Part shown: positions 6,733 to 12,014 of the stretch, one piece after another
Layout of the letters: every line of letters starts with the position of its first letter
How positions within the stretch are numbered: the stretch's first letter is position 1
Assembly: GCA_034434635.1 (NCBI GenBank)
Contig: DAOTYX010000124.1
Location: forward strand, 1-12,014
DNA length: 12,014 nucleotides
Direction: 5' to 3'
Source of the DNA: DAOTYX01 sp034434635
Lineage (GTDB): Bacteria > Chloroflexota > Anaerolineae > B4-G1 > DUEL01
The notes under the pieces: generated by a model
Databases searched by the model: none
Seen by the model: only the letters and a program-made list of their open reading frames with translations
Told to the model about the DNA's origin: nothing
Translations under genes and position numbers: made by a program

Positions 6733-6788
6733 CGGTTCGTAGTGCGCGCTCCAGCCCCCTGCGGCGCTGAAGCGTCCACTACGAACCG
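6733..6788. repeat. MITE/REP-like palindromic element with perfect 12-bp terminal inverted repeats
   Basis: CGGTTCGTAGTG (6733-6744) and CACTACGAACCG (6777-6788) are perfect inverted arms. The inner sequence continues the pairing: CGCT-c-CAGC on the left with GCTG-a-AGCG on the right, giving a long imperfect hairpin of about 56 nt. The half-unit reads TTCGTAGTGnnCGCTTCAGCGC, shown best by the right arm in reverse and by the partial copy at 6818. No ORF lies inside. It looks like a small non-autonomous palindromic repeat inserted between livK and livH. Confidence 0.7.
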
Positions 6789-6817
6789 TGTTGTTGTTTG
6801 CCCGGCACAAACCCGGC

Positions 6818-6843
6818 TTCGTAGTGTGCGCTTCAGCGCGCTG
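6818..6843. repeat. Half copy of the TTCGTAGTG palindromic repeat
   Basis: TTCGTAGTG (6818-6826), two variable bases and CGCTTCAGCGC (6829-6839) match the half-unit of the element at 6733-6788. The 3' end contains the perfect 10-bp palindrome CAGCGCGCTG (6834-6843). The opposite TTCGTAGTG arm is missing, so this is a solo or decayed half element. It lies 38 bp before livH. I see no good sigma-70 promoter elsewhere in 6610-6881. Confidence 0.65.
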
Positions 6844-6881
6844 TTGAACGGCTGGCAAATCTCGAGGTAAGGAGCAGCGCT

Positions 6882-7970
6882 ATGCTTCGTAAGTGGCTTC
6901 AGCGGATCACAGCCACCGACGTTGTGGTTTGGGGGATCGGGTTGGTCATCCTTGTGGCTGTTGTCTGGGGCTCGCTGATCACCCTTGGCCTGTCCCCCGC
7001 CTCTCCCTACGCCTTTCCGGGCAAGTACACCTGGGAGCAGTGGGCCGACCTGATCATCCGTGGCCTCGCCCTGGGTGGCATCTACGCCCTGATCGCCCTT
7101 GGCTACACCCTGGTGTACGGCATCCTGCGCATGATCAACTTCGCCCACAGCGAGGTCTTCATGAGCGGGCCGTTCACTGCCGCTTTTATCGCCATCGCCC
7201 TTGCCTCTTCCGGCTTCCTGGACCGCTACCCTCTCCCCTCCCTGCTGCTGATCACCCTGGTCTCAGCAGTGGTCTCTATGACGATCGCCATCCTGCTGGA
7301 GCGTATCGCCTACCGACCGTTGCGCAACGCTCCGCGTCTGGTACCGCTGATCACCGCCATCGGCGCCTCTTACTTCCTGCAGTACACCTTCCGCGGGCTG
7401 TACGGCTCTGGCGTGACGGCCTACCCCACCATCGCCGCCCTGCAGGGAGCGTGGACGGTCGGGCCGCTGCAGATCGGCAAGACGCAGGTGGTGATCATCA
7501 TCAGCGCCCTGCTGATGATGCTGCTGTTGTACTATCTCACGCAGCGGACCAAGATGGGTAAGGCCATGCGCGCCGTCTCCGAAGACAAAGAAGTGGCTGC
7601 GCTGATGGGTGTAGATGTGGACCGCGTCATCGTGGCGACCTTTGCCATCGGCGGCGCTTCGGCTGGCGTGGCCGGCATCCTCTACGCGCTGATGTTCCCG
7701 GTGGTCAACTTCTACATGGGCTTCTACCCGGGGATCAAGGCCTTCACCGCGGCAGTGCTGGGAGGGATCGGCAACGTGCCCGGCGCCTGGTTAGGAGCCA
7801 TGATCCTGGGTCTGCTCGAATCCCTCGGCCCGAACCTGTTCCTGGACGGCCTGGGTATCCCTGCTCCCTATCAGCTCAAGGACGCCATCGCTTTCATCAT
7901 CCTGGTGTTCATCCTCATCTTCCGCCCCACGGGCATCCTGGGGGAGCGCATCACGCAGGCCAAGGTGTAA
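6882..7970 (+). CDS. livH: Branched-chain amino acid ABC transporter permease LivH
   Basis: A 362-residue integral membrane protein, one of the two pore-forming permeases of the HAAT-family importer. The family core starts with IIRGLALGGIYALIALGYTL (58-77) and continues with VYGILRMINFAHSEVFM. The cytoplasmic coupling loop KMGKAMRAVSEDKEVAALMG (224-243) is the region that contacts the ATPases in this family. The glycine-rich AVLGGIGNVPGAWLGAMILG (291-310) and the C-terminal FRPTGILGE are also typical. It is longer than the usual roughly 300 residues because of an extra N-terminal hydrophobic segment (about 14-36) and a loop before the core. Start: AAGGAG 6869-6874, 7 nt before the ATG. It is separated from livK by 272 nt of repeats but only 9 nt from livM. 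Confidence 0.92.
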   Translation: MLRKWLQRITATDVVVWGIGLVILVAVVWGSLITLGLSPASPYAFPGKYTWEQWADLIIRGLALGGIYALIALGYTLVYGILRMINFAHSEVFMSGPFTAAFIAIALASSGFLDRYPLPSLLLITLVSAVVSMTIAILLERIAYRPLRNAPRLVPLITAIGASYFLQYTFRGLYGSGVTAYPTIAALQGAWTVGPLQIGKTQVVIIISALLMMLLLYYLTQRTKMGKAMRAVSEDKEVAALMGVDVDRVIVATFAIGGASAGVAGILYALMFPVVNFYMGFYPGIKAFTAAVLGGIGNVPGAWLGAMILGLLESLGPNLFLDGLGIPAPYQLKDAIAFIILVFILIFRPTGILGERITQAKV

Positions 7971-7979
7971 GGAGGCAGC

Positions 7980-9623
7980 ATGTCAACCCGCTCTTCTACA
8001 GTCTGGAAGCAGGCCGTGCGTAACGGATTGATCGGCGGAGCCGTGGTCGTGCTCCTGTCGCTGGTCGGTATGGTCGTGGCTTTTAGCCAACGGTACATCG
8101 TCAGCGGCCTCTTCACAATGGGGCACGTCCTGCTCCTGGCGCCGCTGCTGCTGATGGGTTACAGCGCTGCCCGCCGGGCAGGGACCTCCTCCATCGGCAT
8201 TCTGCTGCTTTCAGGGGCGCTGGCCGGGCTGGTAGGCGGAGTGGTGGTTGCCGCCCTGGTGTTCATCGGGCAGGTCGTCAACCTGCGCGCTGTTCTCGTC
8301 AGCGCCTCGCCTGAGCTCTACCGGACACTGGCCTTCGGGGTGCCGCTCCCCCTTGGTGCGTGCATCGCCCCGCTGGCAGGGCTGGTGGCCGGCGCAGCGG
8401 GCGGTGTGGTCTCACTGGTGCCGTCCAGATACCGAAACGTGATTCTCGAGCCGATCCTGATCGTCCTGCTGCTCGGCCTGTTGCGCGACCTGTTCGTGAA
8501 CATGCTGCTGAACTGGGGATGGGTTGGCTTCCTGTTCCGCTGGCTGTTCGCTGCCACGGGCATGTCGGTGATCGGAGCCATCGTGGTCCTGGTGGTGGGC
8601 GGCGGGCTGACCTTCTGGCGCGAGTGGAGACGACAACAGGCCAAACGGCCGCCGCGCCCCCCGCAGCAACAGATGGTGATCCGGGTGGTCTCCATCATCA
8701 TCCTCATCGTTGTCCTGATCTTTCTGCCCCGCATTCTGGGCACTTTCTTTAGCGAGATCCTGGACAACGTCGGCCTGTTCGTCCTGATGGGGTTGGGGTT
8801 GAATATCGTCGTTGGCCTGGCAGGGCTGCTCGATATGGGCTACGTGGCCTTCTACGCCATCGGCGCCTACGTGATGGGTGTGCTGACCTCGCCGGAACTG
8901 GGCTTTTTGGGCCTCTCCTACTGGGCGGCCGTGCCTATCGCCCTGGTGGGCGCGGCGCTGGCTGGCATCCTTCTCGGCCTGCCGGTGCTCAAGATGCGCG
9001 GCGACTATCTGGCCATCGTCACCCTGGGCTTCGGCGAGATCGTCCGCCTGGTGGTCGGTTCCGACTGGCTGCGCCCATACCTGGGCGGCAGCCAGGGCAT
9101 CCAGCTGATCGCTCAGCCCCGCATCGGTCCTATCGTGTTGAACACCCAGCAGGAACTCTACTATCTGATCCTGATCGGCTGCCTGTTGGCGGCGTTCATC
9201 GCCTGGCGGCTGAAGGACTCCCGCATCGGGCGCGCCTGGATGGCGGTCCGGGAGGATGAAGATGTCGCCCAGGCGATGGGCATTAACACCGTCACCACCA
9301 AGCTGATGGCCTTCGCTATGGGCGCGCTGTTCGCCGGTCTGAGTGGGACGATCTTCGCCGCCAAGTTGCAGTCCACCTACCCCCACAGTTTCAACGTGCT
9401 GGTCTCGATCAACGTGCTCAGTCTGGTCATCATCGGCGGGATGGGCAGCATGCCGGGTGTCGTCGTCGGTGCGCTGGCGCTGATGGGTCTACCTGACCTG
9501 CTGCGCGAGTTCGCCGAGTTCCGCTACCTCGTCTACGGGGCGCTGTTGGTGACGATGATGCTGGTGCGCCCAGAGGGGCTGTGGCCAGAAGCAAGACGGA
9601 GACTCGAACTGCGCGAGGAATAG
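7980..9623 (+). CDS. livM: Branched-chain amino acid ABC transporter permease LivM with long N-terminal membrane extension
   Basis: A 547-residue permease, the partner of LivH. The canonical LivM domain occupies about 233-540: LNIVVGLAGLLDMGYVAFYA (274-293), RGDYLAIVTLGFGEI (340-354), the coupling loop DSRIGRAWMAVREDEDVAQA (413-432) and the late LSLVIIGGMGSMPGV motif, ending in LVRPEGLWPEARR. Residues 1-212 are an additional hydrophobic domain with about five to seven potential membrane segments (about 14-36, 48-62, 72-98, 120-146, 154-176, 182-210), linked by a basic, Pro-rich stretch (213-232, RPPRPPQQ). E. coli LivM (425 residues) also has an N-terminal extension, but this one is much longer and I do not recognise it as that domain. 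Start: AGGAGG 7970-7975 overlaps the livH stop and lies 4 nt before the ATG. Translational coupling to livH is likely. Confidence 0.92.
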   Translation: MSTRSSTVWKQAVRNGLIGGAVVVLLSLVGMVVAFSQRYIVSGLFTMGHVLLLAPLLLMGYSAARRAGTSSIGILLLSGALAGLVGGVVVAALVFIGQVVNLRAVLVSASPELYRTLAFGVPLPLGACIAPLAGLVAGAAGGVVSLVPSRYRNVILEPILIVLLLGLLRDLFVNMLLNWGWVGFLFRWLFAATGMSVIGAIVVLVVGGGLTFWREWRRQQAKRPPRPPQQQMVIRVVSIIILIVVLIFLPRILGTFFSEILDNVGLFVLMGLGLNIVVGLAGLLDMGYVAFYAIGAYVMGVLTSPELGFLGLSYWAAVPIALVGAALAGILLGLPVLKMRGDYLAIVTLGFGEIVRLVVGSDWLRPYLGGSQGIQLIAQPRIGPIVLNTQQELYYLILIGCLLAAFIAWRLKDSRIGRAWMAVREDEDVAQAMGINTVTTKLMAFAMGALFAGLSGTIFAAKLQSTYPHSFNVLVSINVLSLVIIGGMGSMPGVVVGALALMGLPDLLREFAEFRYLVYGALLVTMMLVRPEGLWPEARRRLELREE

Positions 9624-9662
9624 CCTCTTTCGTCCTTCCGCAGGTCCAGAAGGAGCATAGAA

Positions 9663-10505
9663 ATGTACGTTCTGGAAACCCGAAAACTGACCAAACGCTT
9701 TGGTGGCCTCGAGGCGCTCAAGGAGGTGGACCTGCAGGTCAAAGAGGGGGCGATCCACAGCATCATCGGGCCGAACGGTGCTGGCAAGACCACCCTCTTC
9801 AACTGCGTGACCGGCTTCTACCAGCCGGAAGAAGGGGACATCCTGCTGAAGGGGCGGTTGTTGAACGGCCTCTCACCTGACCGCGTCGCGCGTCGGGGTG
9901 TCGCCCGCACCTACCAGAACATCCGCCTCTTCAAGAACATGACCACGGTGGAGAATATTCTGGTCGGCATGCACTGCCACCTCAAGTCGGGGTTGCTCAA
10001 CGGGATCATACGCGATCCCGGCACCATGCGTGAGGAAAGGGAAGCGGTGGCCGAAGCCTTGCGTCTGCTCCGCTTCATGGGCCTGGAGGGCATGGGGGAC
10101 ATGCTGGCGAAGAACCTGCCCTACGGCAGTCAGCGCCGGCTGGAGATCGCCCGCGCCCTGGCCAGCAAGCCTTTTCTCCTGCTCCTCGATGAGCCGACCG
10201 CGGGCATGAACCCCAGCGAGACGCAGGACATGGTGAACCTCATCCGCCGCCTGCGCGACGAACTGGGTATCACCATCCTGCTCATCGAGCACCAGATGCG
10301 CGTGGTGATGAGTATCTCCGAGACGATCACCGTGCTGGACTACGGGGCGAAAATCTGCGAAGGGCCGCCAGCCGCAGTCCAGTGCGACGCCAGAGTGATC
10401 GAGGCCTACCTGGGGAAAGGCTCCGTCCGTGACGCCCTGGCGGCTGCCTCACTCCAGGCGGCTGCCCTATCTCAGGCCGAGCCAGCCGCCGGCCCGGCGA
10501 GTTGA
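9663..10505 (+). CDS. livG: Branched-chain amino acid ABC transporter ATP-binding protein LivG
   Basis: A 280-residue cytoplasmic ATPase subunit. It shows Walker A GPNGAGKT (36-43), the Q-loop at Gln85 in RTYQNIRLF, the LivG-type degenerate signature NLPYGSQRRLEIARAL (151-166), Walker B LLLLDE (172-177) with D-loop TAGMN, and the switch His210 in IEHQM. The C-terminal LivG helix (BCA_ABC_TP_C-like, ARVIEAYLG) is followed by an unusual Ala-rich tail of about 30 residues (from about 251) that is longer than usual. Start: AGAAGGAG (9649-9656), 6 nt before the ATG. It begins 39 nt after livM, and its stop meets the livF ribosome-binding region. LivG is expected to pair with LivF as a heterodimer. 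Confidence 0.94.
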   Translation: MYVLETRKLTKRFGGLEALKEVDLQVKEGAIHSIIGPNGAGKTTLFNCVTGFYQPEEGDILLKGRLLNGLSPDRVARRGVARTYQNIRLFKNMTTVENILVGMHCHLKSGLLNGIIRDPGTMREEREAVAEALRLLRFMGLEGMGDMLAKNLPYGSQRRLEIARALASKPFLLLLDEPTAGMNPSETQDMVNLIRRLRDELGITILLIEHQMRVVMSISETITVLDYGAKICEGPPAAVQCDARVIEAYLGKGSVRDALAAASLQAAALSQAEPAAGPAS

Positions 10506-10506
10506 C

Positions 10507-10511
10507 GGAGG
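10507..10511 (+). promoter_or_regulatory. Shine-Dalgarno site that decides the livF start
   Basis: GGAGG lies immediately after the livG stop (10503-10505), 5 nt before the ATG at 10517. The alternative TTG at 10502 overlaps the livG stop and lies upstream of this motif. ATG 10517 also yields a 237-residue protein, the same length as E. coli LivF. Confidence 0.65.
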
Positions 10512-10516
10512 GCCCC

Positions 10517-11230
10517 ATGCCTCTTCTCGAACTGGAAAACGTACACGCGTACTATGGTTACATCCACGCTCTGAAGGGCATCTCGCTCTCTGTGGATGAG
10601 GCCGAGATCGTGACCCTGATCGGGGCGAATGGCGCCGGCAAGACCACCACGTTGAGGACGATCAGCGGCACCCTCCCGGTGCGTGAGGGCGCCGTCCGCC
10701 TGGCTGGCGAGAGCCTGCACACCTACCGGCCCCACGAGATCGTCGCCAAGGGCGTCGTCCAGGTTCCTGAAGGCCGGCGCGTCTTCTTCCGCATGACGGT
10801 GACGGAGAACCTCGAAATGGGGGCGTTCACTGCCACTGACCGGCGACAGATTGCGGAAAACATGGAGCGGGTGTTTGCCCTGTTCCCGCGCCTCAAGGAG
10901 CGTCGCCGTCAGCTGGCCGGCACGTTAAGCGGCGGCGAGCAGCAGATGTTGGCCACTGGCCGGGCCCTGATGTCCAACCCGCGCGTGTTATTGCTGGACG
11001 AGCCCTCAATGGGCCTGGCCCCGGTGCTTGTGGACAGCATCTTCGAGACGATCCAGGAACTCCACCGCGCCGGGACGACCATCCTGCTGGTCGAGCAGAA
11101 CGCGCGCATGGCCCTCCAGGTGGCCGACCGGGGCTACGTGCTTCAGACCGGAGAGATCGTGCTCAGCGGTACGGCAGAGGAACTGCGCACCAACGAGATG
11201 GTCCAGCGGGCTTACCTGGGCCTCACATAG
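10517..11230 (+). CDS. livF: Branched-chain amino acid ABC transporter ATP-binding protein LivF
   Basis: A 237-residue cytoplasmic ATPase subunit, the last gene of the liv operon. It opens with the LivF-type LLELENVHAYYGYIHALKGI, then Walker A GANGAGKT (36-43). The Q-loop position reads VPEGRRVF (83-90), as usual in LivF. The canonical signature LSGGEQQMLATGRAL (137-151), Walker B VLLLDE (157-162) and D-loop SMGLAP follow. The switch-loop position is Gln194 (LLVEQNARMAL) instead of His. LivG has the His but a degenerate signature, so the two ATPases are complementary; this asymmetry is known in the family. It starts 11 nt after the livG stop, with likely translational coupling. Confidence 0.95.
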   Translation: MPLLELENVHAYYGYIHALKGISLSVDEAEIVTLIGANGAGKTTTLRTISGTLPVREGAVRLAGESLHTYRPHEIVAKGVVQVPEGRRVFFRMTVTENLEMGAFTATDRRQIAENMERVFALFPRLKERRRQLAGTLSGGEQQMLATGRALMSNPRVLLLDEPSMGLAPVLVDSIFETIQELHRAGTTILLVEQNARMALQVADRGYVLQTGEIVLSGTAEELRTNEMVQRAYLGLT

Positions 11231-11247
11231 AGTGCAAAGGGGCCCCT

Positions 11248-11286
11248 GGCGGGTCTGTGACCCGCCGAACGCCGGTCACAGACCGG
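11248..11286. repeat. Double palindrome downstream of livF
   Basis: Two adjacent short hairpins: GGCGGGTC-tgt-GACCCGCC (11248-11266) and CCGGTC-aca-GACCGG (11272-11286). They are also inverted copies of each other: GGTCTGTGACC (11252-11262) is the exact reverse complement of GGTCACAGACC (11274-11284), with an 11-bp spacer. The RNA or DNA can therefore form either two small hairpins or one longer stem. An 8-bp palindrome GGGGCCCC lies just before it (11239-11246). It probably belongs to a dispersed palindromic repeat family. Confidence 0.7.
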
Positions 11287-11301
11287 ATTTGAGGGGAAAG
11301 A

Positions 11302-11350
11302 TGTGGGGGTTTGGGGCGAGCGGCGAAGCCGCCTGCCCCAAGCCCCCACA
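11302..11350. terminator. Long hairpin between convergent genes, probable bidirectional transcription end
   Basis: The left arm has TGTGGGGG (11302-11309), TTGGGGC (11311-11317) and GCGGC (11320-11324). They pair with CCCCCACA (11343-11350), GCCCCAA (11335-11341) and GCCGC (11328-11332), with a GAA loop and small internal mismatches, giving about 20 base pairs. No T-run follows on the plus strand; on the minus strand TCTTTCCCC follows, which is moderately T-rich. The location between convergent livF and the DAO-family gene fits a shared terminator. It may equally be another repeat copy. Confidence 0.55.
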
Positions 11351-11354
11351 GTTC

Positions 11355-11400
11355 TCCCTCCCCTCTCCCGCCGTCGCAGGCGAGGAGGAGAGGGGAGGGA
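11355..11400. repeat. Polypyrimidine/polypurine inverted repeat with 14-bp perfect arms
   Basis: TCCCTCCCCTCTCC (11355-11368) pairs perfectly with GGAGAGGGGAGGGA (11387-11400). The intervening 18 bases contain CGCC-gtcgca-GGCG, which extends the stem across an AGGA bulge. The strand asymmetry (all C/T then all G/A) could also favour triplex-type DNA. It immediately follows the 11302-11350 hairpin. The remaining 11401-11474 holds nothing I recognise. Confidence 0.65.
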
Positions 11401-11474
11401 TCAGAGGGTGGGGCGAGGGAATCTCCCTGTGCGTAAACCTCCTGCGCGTATCTGCGGAGAAGTGCCGCGCGCTC

Positions 11475-12014
11475 CTACACCACGTTGTACTCCCTGTTCC
11501 CTTCTTCCATCTGAAAGCGGTCAATGTACAGCGAGGTAATGTCCAGCGTGTGCGCCCTGCCGTCCAGTATCTCCTCCGCCAACAGCAGGCCACAGACGGG
11601 GCCGTGCATGAAGCCGTGGCCGCTGAAACCGCCGACGCAGTAGAACCCCTCCACCTGTGGAATGCGGCCCAGGATGGGGTGCGCGTCGGGCGAGACCTCG
11701 TACAGGCCGGCCCAGTGGCTGGCCAGCCCCGCGCGCTCCAGAATCGGCAGCCGCTTCATCGCCGCCTCCAGGTGTACTAACTCCCATTCCGGGTCTACTG
11801 ACTGATCGAAACCCACCGGTTCGTTGGGGTTCGACATCCCGGTCAGGATGCCCGGTCCCTCGCGGTGAAAGTAGAGGGATTGGGCAAAGTCAATGACGAA
11901 GGGAAAGTCGCGAGGAATCTCCGGCAGCGGGCCGGTGACGACGATCTGGCGGCGCACGGGCACGACGGGGATCTCCACTCCAGCCATCCGTCCCACCACC
12001 CCCAGCCACGGCCC
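11475..12014 (-). CDS. FAD-dependent oxidoreductase, DAO family (C-terminal 179 residues, truncated by the window)
   Basis: The gene reads leftwards from beyond the right edge; only the C-terminal 179 residues are seen, starting GPWLG. They match the DAO superfamily (glycine, sarcosine and D-amino acid oxidases/dehydrogenases). There is a substrate-domain strand PVRRQIVVTGPLPEIP, a stretch FAQSLYFHREGPGILTGMSN, and the late FAD-binding block: GLYEVSPDAHPILGRIPQVE followed by FYCVGGFSGHGFMHGPVCGL, then LLAEEILDGR and the terminal SLYIDRFQ. The N-terminal dinucleotide-binding GxGxxG is outside the window. Members oxidise amines or secondary amino acids with FAD. The GFSGHGFMHGP motif resembles sarcosine oxidase beta / hydroxyproline dehydrogenase-like enzymes more than ThiO, but the substrate is undecided. 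It converges on livF, so it is not co-transcribed with the transporter. Confidence 0.85.
   Translation of the reverse strand, partial: GPWLGVVGRMAGVEIPVVPVRRQIVVTGPLPEIPRDFPFVIDFAQSLYFHREGPGILTGMSNPNEPVGFDQSVDPEWELVHLEAAMKRLPILERAGLASHWAGLYEVSPDAHPILGRIPQVEGFYCVGGFSGHGFMHGPVCGLLLAEEILDGRAHTLDITSLYIDRFQMEEGNREYNVV

Noticed and set aside
11028..11780. A 250-codon plus-strand frame spanning the livF end and the region beyond
   Set aside because: It shadows livF in another frame and is antisense to the DAO-family gene; its middle simply translates the inverted repeats.

Overview
The window is GC-rich DNA with dense genes and very short gaps inside operons. The sequence itself names no organism. 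A lipoprotein with a Thr/Pro-rich spacer behind its lipobox, a glycyl-tRNA synthetase with fused alpha and beta chains, a complete liv transporter operon and palindromic intergenic repeats together suggest an uncultured Anaerolineae-type Chloroflexota bacterium. This is inference from overall style, not proof.

Layout. (1) 1-285: a gene-free stretch with short TTCGTG-type repeats at the left edge, a hairpin, and an extended -10 promoter close to recO. (2) 286-5118, plus strand: recO, then a lipoprotein alpha/beta hydrolase, then glyQS, closely spaced and probably one transcript. recO next to glyQ-glyS is a familiar order in Firmicutes (era-recO-glyQ-glyS); here a lipoprotein gene sits between them. 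The two GlyRS subunits are joined by a linker encoded by five tandem 15-bp units. (3) 5119-5385: a near-consensus sigma-70 promoter and a roughly 217-nt leader with two hairpins. (4) 5386-11230, plus strand: livK, livH, livM, livG and livF, a complete ABC importer of the branched-chain amino acid / amide (HAAT) family. A strong hairpin and a MITE/REP-like palindromic repeat lie between livK and livH. (5) 11231-11474: a convergent intergenic region packed with inverted repeats, one of which probably ends transcription. (6) 11475-12014, minus strand: the C-terminal part of a DAO-family FAD oxidoreductase that runs off the right edge.

How the genes work together. The first operon combines DNA repair (RecO) and translation (GlyRS) with an exported hydrolase of unknown substrate. 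The second encodes one uptake machine: lipid-anchored LivK captures the substrate, LivH and LivM form the pore, and LivG and LivF hydrolyse ATP. The DAO-family enzyme next door oxidises amines or amino acids in characterised relatives, so it may act on something related to the imported compound, but it is on the other strand and has its own transcript.

I found no convincing new multi-gene system. The parts most worth a second look are the repeat-encoded GlyRS linker, the long structured livK leader, the roughly 230-residue extra membrane domain on LivM, and the palindromic repeat families between genes.
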